NCBI GenBank assembly: GCA_964408455.1
Contig: CAYOZN010000002.1
Coordinates: 248,001 to 312,000 of the forward strand
Direction of reading: 5' to 3'
DNA length: 64,000 nt
Source: CAYOZN01 sp964408455
GTDB taxonomy: Bacteria; Planctomycetota; Phycisphaerae; UBA1845; UTPLA1
In this document: positions 50,088-59,100 of the stretch, piece by piece
How the letters are laid out: each line of letters begins with the position of its first letter
Numbering within the stretch: position 1 is the stretch's first letter
Program-made: the position numbers and the translations under genes
Notes under the pieces: generated by a model
Told to the model about the DNA's origin: nothing
Seen by the model: the letters and a program-made list of their open reading frames with translations, nothing else
Database searches by the model: none

Positions 50088-51338
50088 TCAGTTTGGCTGT
50101 TTTTTGCCTCGCGGCTTTCTTGCCGGCGGGTTGCCAGCTGCATTCCGCAATCGCTCGAGTTGAACGGTGGAGAGCCCGTCTGTCTCAATCTCCCAGCCTT
50201 GAAGAAGATCTGGGTACCGGTGAACTGCTTTAATCTGGCCCTTCGCTATCGCAAGCCTCATAGCCCGAACACTTCCAAACTGCAGGGCTGCAGCGAGCGA
50301 CTTCTGCGTAAAGAGGCCGATTCGTTCTGATGATGCCAGTGGAAGTTGCGAGGCTAAGGCCTCCCGCTCCCGCTTCCTCAGGAGAATGCGCTTCAAACGC
50401 TCCACGTCGTCCTGAATGCCCTGTGTTCGGTCGTGCAGCTCGTAGGTGATTTGCAGCAACGGCGCACCATACCACTCTTCGCAAATGCCCGGACAACCCG
50501 TTTCCGCCTCGCGTTTGCGAATCCAATATTGGTTGTGCTTTACATCATCCAGCGCAATTTCCTGCCATCCGCGTGACCGCTTGAGCAGTTCCGCCAGCGC
50601 CAGCGCAATACGCTCGACTTCGGGGGAGTACTCGCCACCCGCAGCATGCTGGCGTAGCCGGTCGATGACGTTGACGCTTCCGTACATGGGTGCGAAGAGT
50701 TGACGTTCGTACTCGTGTGCCGGCGGTGGCAGGCCGCTCTCCTCCAGGAGTTGCTCGGGCTGATAGAGGCGGGCGAAGAGTCCGGCCAACGCCGCTTCGA
50801 TGGGCAGGAGGCCATGCTCGACTGGATCGTACTCGCTCGGTTCGTGCGGAGTTTGAGCAGCAGGCGGAGCCGGTTGACGTGATGCAGCTGCTTGCTCGCG
50901 GGCTAGTCTGATCTCCGCGTCGATCTCCTCGTCGCCTTCGATGACTGAGATCGCATCATGCAGGTCCTGCCAGAGGCACCAGATCGCTTCGGCATACGCG
51001 TTGCTATTCTGTTCGGTTGGAGCCTGGCACCAGGCCTCGTGCGCTCGGATGGCGTCCTGTTCGCGGTCGTAGATTCCGCGGACCGTCGTCGGATAGGCGC
51101 GTTCGATGGCGATTAGGGAGCGGTTGGCCGATTGGTGTCGCCGGAACACGATCTGGTCGAAAGAACCCCGGCTGCCGGGCTTCTTCATCAGTTCCTCGAT
51201 TCCGCGGGCCCAGCCTTGGAGCTCCCACACGCAGTCGGCAGGCCGCGGCCGCTGCTTTGCATTGGTCTGAAGATATGGGGACTTCGGCTCGTCCGAGGGC
51301 TTGGCGGCGATACGCCGCCGCGACGACTTCTTCGACAT
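50088..51338 (-). CDS. Protein of unknown function in the integrative element
   Basis: 416 residues, starting with a basic stretch (MSKKSSRRRIAAKPSDEP) and followed by a long, mostly helical part with no signal peptide. A tryptophan-rich block (WCQAPTEQNSNAYAEAIWCL) lies near residue 107. A C-terminal segment ASSERIGLFTQKSLAAALQF followed by GSVRAMRLAIAKGQIKAV looks like a winged-helix DNA-binding region. The gene lies on the same strand as the replication genes and is divergent from the toxin-antitoxin-like pair. A role in element copy control or DNA binding is possible but not shown. Confidence 0.65.
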   Translation of the reverse strand: MSKKSSRRRIAAKPSDEPKSPYLQTNAKQRPRPADCVWELQGWARGIEELMKKPGSRGSFDQIVFRRHQSANRSLIAIERAYPTTVRGIYDREQDAIRAHEAWCQAPTEQNSNAYAEAIWCLWQDLHDAISVIEGDEEIDAEIRLAREQAAASRQPAPPAAQTPHEPSEYDPVEHGLLPIEAALAGLFARLYQPEQLLEESGLPPPAHEYERQLFAPMYGSVNVIDRLRQHAAGGEYSPEVERIALALAELLKRSRGWQEIALDDVKHNQYWIRKREAETGCPGICEEWYGAPLLQITYELHDRTQGIQDDVERLKRILLRKREREALASQLPLASSERIGLFTQKSLAAALQFGSVRAMRLAIAKGQIKAVHRYPDLLQGWEIETDGLSTVQLERLRNAAGNPPARKPRGKKQPN

Positions 51339-51526
51339 GTTCGCGTCCTTGCTGTTGCGGCCGCCGCCTCGCGCCCGCGGGCAAGGACGCTTTCCGCGGG
51401 CGCGAGGCTGCGTTCACGGCGGATCAGGCCGTTACCGATTCGAGTAGTATGTTGATGCTGTAACTAAGCGCCAACCACCAACGTGTAAATGTCTGTGTAA
51501 AATCGACTTAGTGCAAGTGCTTATCT

Positions 51527-51571
51527 GTAAATGGTTTACGGTTGACTTCTTACCCCTGCCGATACTAATAT
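51527..51571 (+). promoter_or_regulatory. Promoter and palindromic operator candidate of the DUF433-like/PIN pair
   Basis: TTGACT (51542-51547) and TAATAT (51566-51571) are 18 bases apart. The palindrome GTAAATGGTTTAC (51527-51539) touches the -35, a usual place for an autoregulatory operator. A start codon at 51570 would lie inside the -10, which supports the start at 51609. Confidence 0.5.
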
Positions 51572-51608
51572 GCCTATTGGGCGGAGACATGGGAGTTACA
51601 ACTTCGAG

Positions 51609-52307
51609 ATGGTTGCGAATCGTGAGTTGCCAGGTGTCGGCATGGGGCTTTACACCCCTCGGGAAGCTGCGTGCTTTGCCAAGCTGCGCGCCGAAACTTT
51701 TAACCGCTGGTTCTTTGGCGATTCTCGCTATGATCGCGTCCTCAGGCCGAGGATTGAGGCGGAGCAGGACCGGCTTATTACGTTTTGCGATCTGATCCAG
51801 GCGGTCGCAGTCAGAACTCTGAGACTCGGTCGTCTTTCGTCGAAAGTTACCCTTTCGCACATTAGGTCAGTTGTGACCGAGTGTGAGCAGGAGAAGCGAA
51901 TCGACTATCCACTTGCTCGTCACCACACGCTCTTCTGGTTCAGCAATCGCTTGGTGCTGAGGATCGATAAGGATGCCTATGTCGGCCTGACCGCCCAGGT
52001 CGACATGGACCAGCTGTATTCTGCGAAGATTATTGAACCCTTCCTAAGTGAAGTTAAGTTTGACAAGAATGACGGCTTGGCCAGGGTTTGGACGCCGCTG
52101 CTGGGCCGGAACTTTCGAGTCGAACTGAATGCCGATCGGCGCTTCGGCATGCCCACCATTGAGCCGGGCGGTATTCTTGTCAACGCATTGGTTGATGCAG
52201 TAGATGCCGAGGGATCAGAACGGCAAGCAGCGGACGCCTTCGAGACGAGCATTGACGCCGTGCAACTGGCACTAAAGTACAACGAATACCTACAGTCCGC
52301 TGCATGA
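51609..52307 (+). CDS. DUF433-like antitoxin-type DNA-binding protein
   Basis: 232 residues from the ATG at 51609, downstream of a promoter-like sequence. The N-terminal half has a MerR-like start (LYTPREAACFAKLRAETFNR), then a long helical region. The C-terminal 50 residues (IEPGGILVNALVDAVDAEGS and following, then AFETSIDAVQLALKYNEYL) resemble the DUF433 domain found in antitoxins paired with PIN-like toxins. Its stop overlaps the next start as ATGA. Such antitoxins bind both toxin and operator. A palindrome just upstream fits autoregulation. The base composition is clearly poorer in GC than the surrounding chromosome. Confidence 0.7.
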   Translation: MVANRELPGVGMGLYTPREAACFAKLRAETFNRWFFGDSRYDRVLRPRIEAEQDRLITFCDLIQAVAVRTLRLGRLSSKVTLSHIRSVVTECEQEKRIDYPLARHHTLFWFSNRLVLRIDKDAYVGLTAQVDMDQLYSAKIIEPFLSEVKFDKNDGLARVWTPLLGRNFRVELNADRRFGMPTIEPGGILVNALVDAVDAEGSERQAADAFETSIDAVQLALKYNEYLQSAA

Positions 52308-52741
52308 ACCTTTGCTTTGACGAGTGCATGCCGCCGAAGTGGTTTCGCGTTTTCGCGAAGATGCTCGGTGAGAAAAAGGTCCCCGTCGCTGCGTGCCATC
52401 TTTTAGATCATTTCCCGCAAGGCAAAAAAGACAGCGAAGTGGTTGATTGGCTGGCATCACATGATCCGCCGATGATCGTCATTTCGGGTGACAGCGGTCG
52501 CGGTTCAGGGAGGAGTCCGCGACTTCCGGTCTTGTGTCCGCAACAGAAGGTCACGTCAATTATCGTCGCGCCGAAGCTCTGTCAACTCGACGGTTTTGAG
52601 AAACTCCGTATGATGATGATTTGCCTGCCCGAAATTGAAGAAATCTATCGCAGCGGACAACGAGGTATCAGGCATAGACTCAGGCGAAGGCCTAACAGCA
52701 CTCTATATGAAGTTGTGCCTTGGCCACTGGCTACCTTGTAA
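52304..52741 (+). CDS. PIN-like toxin-type ribonuclease candidate
   Basis: 145 residues, starting inside the stop codon of the DUF433-like gene. The N-terminus has CFDECMPPKWFRVFAKML, where D and E occupy the first PIN acidic positions, followed by KKDSEVVDWLASHDPPMIVI and SGDSGRGSG. The spacing of the D/E residues and the hydrophobic strand ending in SGD resembles PIN-like DUF5615-type toxins, which are magnesium-dependent RNases. The pair with an upstream DUF433-like gene is the usual arrangement. The C-terminal half (PEIEEIYRSGQRGIRHRLRR) is basic and unlike the core. Toxicity is inferred. Confidence 0.65.
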   Translation: MNLCFDECMPPKWFRVFAKMLGEKKVPVAACHLLDHFPQGKKDSEVVDWLASHDPPMIVISGDSGRGSGRSPRLPVLCPQQKVTSIIVAPKLCQLDGFEKLRMMMICLPEIEEIYRSGQRGIRHRLRRRPNSTLYEVVPWPLATL

Positions 52742-52944
52742 GAACGCCTTCTCCTGGATGGGAGCAACCCGTCTTGCCGATGGGAGGATTCAAGCAGGGG
52801 CGCGTAAGTCGATGAGTGTCAATGCGTTGAGAGCGCCCTTGAAGCTAAACCGGGCAAACAAGTCACGTGCCGGCAAGCCGAACCTCCGCCAAGCGATTAT
52901 TGTTTCGGACCAGAATCGGGACGATTGTGAGGAGTGCACCCGCG

Positions 52945-54315
52945 GTGGCGACGAATCAGCAACGACGAGAGGATGCGTCGAGGACATTCACTTTTGGTCC
53001 TCGAGACTTTGTCCACGGGCCCTTCGTAGAATGCCCAAAGTGCAAGCAACATCAGTTCGGAATTGTATCAATTAACGGCCGGGGCTACTCACGGCGTTGC
53101 AAGTCCTGCCTCTATCCCATCGGTACGGGCAAGGGCACTTTGATTCATGTTCCGCTGCCCTCTTTGCACAAGTCAATCATCTACCTGGACCAGCCCATCA
53201 TCAGCGAGATGATGAAAGCCCTGAATCCAAAGACAAAGGCGAATCAGAAGAATCGAGTTCGCGCCGAATGGCGCATGGCGTTTGAGAAACTCGATACTGT
53301 TTGCAAGCTTCAGCTTACTATCTGTCCCGATTCGTTATACCACCATGATGAATCCTACGTCCATCAACACTATTCCGCATTAAAGCGAATCTATGAATTA
53401 TTTTCGCACGGAGTGAGTTTTCGCAATGGGCGAACGATCAAGGATACACAATTGCGCCGGCATTATAGTGGTTGGCTTTCGCGTTCGGCGTTCGACGCCC
53501 CAATTGAACGTCGTGACGCATTGCCAGCCAATGTTGATGATTGGAACGATCGTATTCAGATCACTATTAAGTCTGATTATGACTCAGACTTTGCAGATGA
53601 TATTAGAAAAAACCGTGCTCAAGTCCATGAAGAAATGCGGGCCCTTTTTGCTGATTGGCATCAGCAACGAACCAAGAAGTTCATGGACTGGTATGAGCCG
53701 GAACTACGTGGGTTTGGACTCGGCCTCATGGAACAACACGATGGCTTTATCGCATTGAAGAGGCGAATTCAGAACGGAGAGATTGCCGTTACAAGCGACA
53801 ATATGTGGCCACCTCATGCGTATGATCAAGTTCGCATGTTGTTGCGAATTTGTCTCGACGCAGGCAATACCTTGGAGAAGGCCTGTGAATCGGCTTCCAA
53901 CTACATGCGAACGGCTGATTTTTCCACTCTGCCATATGTTCGGATCTCAGCGCTCCTGTTAGCAGGAATTGCCCGGCGCGCAGCGGCCGGTCAGAAGCGT
54001 CCCCCGAGCCAAGGAATGGCGAATGATATCAACATGGTCGCAACGATGCTGCCATATTGTGACGCCATGTTCGTGGATAAGGAGATTCACGGATTGCTGC
54101 AGGAAGGTGATATTCGAGAGCGTTTGGGGTATAGCACTCGCGTCTTCTCAACTTCTGATTTCATCGGTTTCTTTACATACTTGGATGAAATCCGTTTGAG
54201 CGCGACGGCAGAGCACCTTGCCAAGGTTCGCGAGGTATATGGAGCCGAATGGGGCAAGCCGTATGTGGAAGTCTTTGAAAGTGATGACGAAACGGCATCG
54301 CCTCGATCAGACTAA
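52945..54315 (+). CDS. Zinc-ribbon protein with PIN-like motifs, possible nuclease effector
   Basis: 456 residues from the GTG at 52945, which follows GAGGAG about 11 bases away; another GTG at 52867 would add a basic tail. A four-cysteine zinc ribbon comes first (ECPKCKQHQFGIV and RRCKSCLYPIG, cysteines near residues 28, 31, 50 and 53). Next is SIIYLDQPIISEMMKALNPK, a hydrophobic strand with an aspartate, like the first strand of PIN domains. The middle is a long helical region (FADDIRKNRAQVHEEMRALF, and others). The C-terminal part has NDINMVATMLPYCDAMFVDK, with acidic residues spaced as in the last PIN strands. The gene is AT-rich, lies at the far end of the element and has no close family in memory. 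A role as cargo (defence or toxin) is inferred. Confidence 0.6.
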   Translation: MATNQQRREDASRTFTFGPRDFVHGPFVECPKCKQHQFGIVSINGRGYSRRCKSCLYPIGTGKGTLIHVPLPSLHKSIIYLDQPIISEMMKALNPKTKANQKNRVRAEWRMAFEKLDTVCKLQLTICPDSLYHHDESYVHQHYSALKRIYELFSHGVSFRNGRTIKDTQLRRHYSGWLSRSAFDAPIERRDALPANVDDWNDRIQITIKSDYDSDFADDIRKNRAQVHEEMRALFADWHQQRTKKFMDWYEPELRGFGLGLMEQHDGFIALKRRIQNGEIAVTSDNMWPPHAYDQVRMLLRICLDAGNTLEKACESASNYMRTADFSTLPYVRISALLLAGIARRAAAGQKRPPSQGMANDINMVATMLPYCDAMFVDKEIHGLLQEGDIRERLGYSTRVFSTSDFIGFFTYLDEIRLSATAEHLAKVREVYGAEWGKPYVEVFESDDETASPRSD

Positions 54316-54754
54316 GGCGGATTGTGCGACCGTACGCGCATTGCGAATTCGGTTGGGTGATCGCTCGACAACCCGCCAAAGTACCAGCGCCAACGCCGCG
54401 GCGTCTCACCTCGGCGTCATCCCTTCACATGCGGGTCGGCCGATTTCGCGACCGACACTCAACTAGAGGGAACCCGACCGTCCTCGGAATTCCGTCGGGC
54501 GCGCAGGAGAGACATTTTTCGGGGTTGGGTTCCCTGGTCCGAAGGCAACCCATCGGGTTATGAGGAGCGCGAGTCCTCGTTACGGGCGACGGTCGTTGGT
54601 GCTGGAAGGAACGCGATGCGCTCATATCATCGCGAACCCAGCGTGAGTACACACTGGGCCACCCAAGCGGGAGGAAAAGGCTGGAGCACCCGCGCATCCT
54701 GTCCATACCACGGATATCTGCAGTTTACGATGACTTTTCACACGCGTTCTTAGC
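54316..54754. other. Non-coding region at the possible right end of the element
   Basis: No gene is supported in these 439 bases. An inverted repeat is present at 54467-54535. I looked here for a copy of the tRNA-Val 3' end to mark attR and found only a weak CGAGTCCT match at 54570-54577. Confidence 0.4.
54467..54535. repeat. 13-bp inverted repeat
   Basis: AGGGAACCCGACC (54467-54479) and GGTTGGGTTCCCT (54523-54535) are complementary except for one position, with 43 bases between. It may be a terminator-like stem, an element end or a structured RNA. The interior has no open frame. Confidence 0.45.
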
Positions 54755-55267
54755 TTAGGTCGCCATCACGCCGTTATCGACCGAGTCGAGTAACCACTCG
54801 GTGGTGATTGGCAGGCCGGCAGGCGGCGGGGTGGTAATCGCGGGCGAACCACGCTCGCCGGAGAGCGTGCCGCAGTTGGCCGACACCAGGCGATTCAGCT
54901 CGTCGTAGCCGTACAGCCACGAGCGATCATTATCATGCGGGATGGCGGGCGCGCCCGGCAGCGTCGCCTGCGTCACGCGGGCATGCGTGCGTTTGCCGGC
55001 CTGGTCGTACCCGTGCTGGTAGCGGTGGACCGTCGCCCCGGCCCTCGTAAAGTGCAGATCGATCGGCCGGCCGAACCGGTCCAGCCCCGCCAGCGCGCCG
55101 CCGGACTCGAAGGACTGCGAGATGCCGTTGCCCAGCGAGGCCGCGACGCGCCGCGAGATGCCGCCATGGGTGTAGGTCACCACGACCTTATTTTTGACCG
55201 AATCGAGGATGGAGGCAATGCGGTCGTTCGAACGCCGAGCTCGAAACCGATCGCCCACCTCTCGCAC
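54755..55267 (-). pseudogene. Displaced RHS-repeat fragment
   Basis: 170 codons with no RHS start or export region. Motifs HGGISRRVA, LDRFGRPIDLHF, RYQHGYDQAGKR and WLYGYDELNRLV align in order with YAGLSRRVY, DRFGRVIDRAY, FEYAYDKAGNR and WVYGYDDLNRLV of the large RHS protein upstream. It ends abruptly at LLDSVDNGVMAT, before any hyperconserved core end or toxin tip. It looks like a remnant of an older RHS C-terminus pushed downstream when the present tip was acquired. Confidence 0.75.
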
Positions 55268-55370
55268 GTGAGGTACCGCCGCTCCGTGAATCTACGGTAC
55301 GTGCCAATAGTGGGGGCATGACTCATCGATGGCAAGTCCGCAGACCCAGTAACTAACGAAGTCACTATGA

Positions 55371-56141
55371 CTACCGATTGAGCAAATCTCGAAATGGCTG
55401 TCTCACAAGCGCTTTCGCGCCGCCCCAGGACTGCCGTGCGGATGGAAACGTAGCGCGGATATACAAGCCGGCCAATCTGCGTCGGACGCTCCAACCTCGG
55501 CACGCCTCGATACGGCTTGCAAACTCGCCCGAGCCACACAGTTGTTTAGAGACGAAGATGTCTGAAAAATCGAGTGGATTTTCGCTCTTCACCATTTCGC
55601 TTGGCGGTCGAAGCTCGTTTTCGACGTAGCGTCCAGCGACATCTGGCAACAGTTTCTCGCAAGCGCGCTCAAACTTGTTCTCGAACCAAGCCTTCTGGAT
55701 CCTCGCCCTTTGAGAATCCATGTTAGATACGGATTGTTGGGGAACATTTTCGACCCGATCCCATTCAGCCGCACTGGCAACAATCTCAATGACGTAGGGC
55801 TCGTCAGTCATCGGGAAATAAGACCGGACCCGCGAAAACCCGAGAACGCAATTTAGTAGACGTTTATTGGGTGAGCTCATCGCGATTTCAATTGGAAAGT
55901 AACCATTTGGTAGCGTCAGCTTGTCACTACTGAGCGCTTCGAACGACCTAAGCTCGACTGGTTCACCCTCCATTTGGTAGTGTGGAATAGGCGGAATCCT
56001 GCCCCGGACGGCTCGAACGGCGCTAATACCGTCGCCAATCCGGTACCCCACGCCAAGCAAGAAGTCCAAGACGCGTTGAAAACTGGCGGTCTCGGGTCGA
56101 TTGTGCCAATAGAAGCACAATTGTATCAATGGTGCCTGCAT
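55371..56141 (-). CDS. Candidate immunity protein for the RHS toxin
   Basis: 256 residues from the ATG at 56141, only 18 bases after the RHS stop; a GTG at 56159 would extend it by six residues. It is soluble and helical/beta mixed (LIQLCFYWHNRPETASFQRV, then VIEIVASAAEWDRVEN, then KAWFENKFERACEKLLPDVA), with no signal peptide, as expected for a cytoplasmic immunity protein. I do not recognise the family. Position directly after the toxin tip, low GC content and lack of other neighbours support the immunity assignment. It is followed after 103 bases by the RHS fragment. Confidence 0.6.
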   Translation of the reverse strand: MQAPLIQLCFYWHNRPETASFQRVLDFLLGVGYRIGDGISAVRAVRGRIPPIPHYQMEGEPVELRSFEALSSDKLTLPNGYFPIEIAMSSPNKRLLNCVLGFSRVRSYFPMTDEPYVIEIVASAAEWDRVENVPQQSVSNMDSQRARIQKAWFENKFERACEKLLPDVAGRYVENELRPPSEMVKSENPLDFSDIFVSKQLCGSGEFASRIEACRGWSVRRRLAGLYIRATFPSARQSWGGAKALVRQPFRDLLNR

Positions 56142-56159
56142 TTCAGTACCGGTTCGCAC

Positions 56160-59100
56160 TCATCCTCCTCCCATTTTCGCCAACATGTCCTGGAGTGTCT
56201 GGCCTTTGGCCACGAATGCTGTCGCCATTTCGCCCGTACTCTGATAAACCTGAACACAAAGATATTTTCCGTCAATCTTCGCTAACCTCGCAATAGTAGG
56301 CTGCCCACCGGTAGACCACTGGAAAGTATTATTGCTTCGTAGAACGTGGTCAATGGCTTTCGCCCATTCGGCAAGCTGGTTGCCTGATAGCGTCGCATTC
56401 TTGCTGAGCCCAAACCATTCTCGTGCGTGCTTCAGCGTGTGCTCGAAGCGTTGCCGTCCTCCCGGGAAATTGTTTGGATCGAATACTGGGCTATTTCCAA
56501 CGCCCTGCTGGAAGCCTGCAGCACGATCCGCATTGCCCCCAGCCCATTGTAAGAAGCGACTCGATTCCTCTGCAAGTGCTGCAAACGCCGCCGGATCCAT
56601 AGTTCCCGCAGACATGATCGCAACAACACTCATTGAGTAGGAATAGGCCCCAATTGCGCCAATCATTCCCTGAATGAACGAGCCGGCCTTGGCAACTGCC
56701 AACGTCATATCCGCCCACATAGCAGCGCCGGTCGCCGTGGAGAAGCCTGTGTCCATTAGGCTCGTTAAGCCAAGAGGGTCGCGACCGCGGACCGGATTGG
56801 AAGTCAGGTAACCATACAGATTCATACCATCGCCGAAGTGTCCTAGCACATTGAATTCAGATTGGAAGGGGCTTATCGGTGCACCATTGGTTGCCTCCGC
56901 AGCGATCAATGTCATCGCCGTCTCATTCGGATCCCTCTGGATGAACCGACCGAGTTCCGGCGCGTACCATCGGTTGCGGTTGTAGTAGAGCCCGTGCAGC
57001 GCCGACGAGAATGGCCCGGCGGGTGCGCCGACAACTGCGGTCTCGCCGTCGAGCGGCGGAAGCGACGCGTTGGACGAGAAGCGGTCGAAAAACAGCCCTT
57101 GATGTCCGACCGGATTGCCGGAGGCGCCCAGCACTTCGTTGGTGTTCATCAGCCGGCCGTACGGGTCCCAGTTGTACTCGACCAGCACCGTCCAGTCCTC
57201 GTCCCAGGTCTGCTGATCGACCAGCGCGGTCACGTTGTAATTCGCATCCTGGAGCATCAGCAGCGGCGCGGGCCATTCGTCGGGGGCGTATTGATAGATG
57301 AATTCGTCCACGTAGTCCGGCCCGTAGACGTACTCGCGCTCGATCGTCGTGTCGCCATCGGGCTGGCCGGAACTATCGAAGGCCGGCAGATCGGCATCCG
57401 GCGTGAACACATCCATGACTCGTCGCACGCCGTCGTAGTAGTAATCGTAACAGTACTGCGGCACGCCGTCGTCGTAGACCGCTTTTCGCATCAGTCGGCC
57501 CAAGGCGTCATAAATGTAGTGAATTTCCAGCGTGCCGTTGTTAGGTCCCGGCTCCACGAGGGGCCCCGGACCGGCGGTGATGACCACGTCGGTTCCGTCG
57601 CGCACGCGGATCAACCGGTTGAAGGCATCGTAGTCGTAGAGGTAGCGACCGTCGTAGAGCAGATTGCCGTTGGAATCGTACACGAACCCGGCAACCAGTG
57701 CGTCGTCGCGGTAAAGCTCGGTTATTTCGTTGCGGGCGTTGGTCTGGTGATGAAGCGTAGCCGCGCCGACATAGTCCCCAGTGCGAAGGACACTGATGCT
57801 CTCCTGGACCTGCTGCGGTTCGTAGCCGCCAGACCAATTGCCCAGGTTGTCGAGTAGGTAACTGATTTCGCCGTCTGGATAGAAAGTCTCCAGGTCGTTA
57901 TCAAGTCTTCCAAAGTCCGCCGTGACCAGCCGATTGAGGTCGTCATATCCGTAAACCCAGGACGCATTATCTTCGGTTTGGGTGAACATGCCGCGACGAG
58001 CCGCGGTCCGGTTACCGGCTTTGTCATAGGCGTACTCGAAGCGCTGTATCGCCTCACCCGAGTTGTTTCGATAGGCACGATCGATAACGCGGCCGAAGCG
58101 GTCATGCTCGTCCTCCGGGTACAGGCTGAATGTCAGATCGTCCGCTTGCTCGCCAACCCCGCCGTAAACACGGCGCGACAAGCCAGCGTAGCCATAGCGC
58201 GCCATGGAGCCGTCTATCGCCGATTCAATTTCGGTGATGCGGCCCATGAGATAATCAGCATCCGTTTGGTAATCGAAAGCCAGGGTCGTCGTGCCGTTGA
58301 ACGGGTAGAACATGTGTGCGAGTCTGTCAGTGGATCGCCCTCCTTCATTAGGAAATGAATGCAAATGATGTATGTACTGAATGAAGGGCGTACTGACACC
58401 GGCCGCGCCTCCGTGTGACTGATGTTCGCGCACGAGGTTTTGACGAGTGTCATATGAATACTTGATACCGCAGGCGGCCGCGACATCACTGACGGCAGAG
58501 TAAAGCGTGGCGGTCTCGACCCGCCCGTCGGGCAGATAGCCGTATTCGATTCGTCGAACACGGCTGTCGGGTGCATCAGTAGGCAGGCTCCCGCCTTCGG
58601 CAACCGCGACTTCTACAAGCCTGCCAATTTCATCGTAAAGATAATTGAGCGTATTACCATTGGCATCGGTTCTGCTGGCTACCGTGCCGTCCGGATAGTA
58701 CGTGAATGTGAGATCGGCCGCCGCCGCAGGTTGGCCGGTCTCCCGATCGGGGAATCGTACCGCTTTGATCAGTGTATTATTGGCGCTGATGCCGTTGCCC
58801 TCGTGCGCTACGATGTGGGCGCCGTATTCGATCGAGGTCACTTGAAGCGAGCCATCGTCGGCGCTCCAGTTAATCTCATCGTACGTGGTTGCGCCATGCT
58901 GCGGCAGCACAGCCGCGATCGCATCCAACTGACCAGCGGTATTGTAATGATACGCCGTGAGCCGCCGCAGAATCGGATCGGTATCGTCTGCATTCTCGAT
59001 CATCAGGAGCTGGCGGCCCAAGTCGTCGTATTCGTTGCGGGTGACGGTGCCGTCCGGATGGAACACCGCTTCCTGGCGGTTGGCCTTGTCGTAGGCATAG

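Noticed and set aside
52635..53075. A 146-codon forward frame between the PIN-like gene and the zinc-ribbon gene
   Set aside because: It overlaps both in another frame, has no ribosome-binding site and has no recognisable domain.
54565..54580. Candidate attR, a CGAGTCCT match to the tRNA-Val T-arm
   Set aside because: Only eight bases match and the flanks do not continue the tRNA sequence, which is expected by chance.
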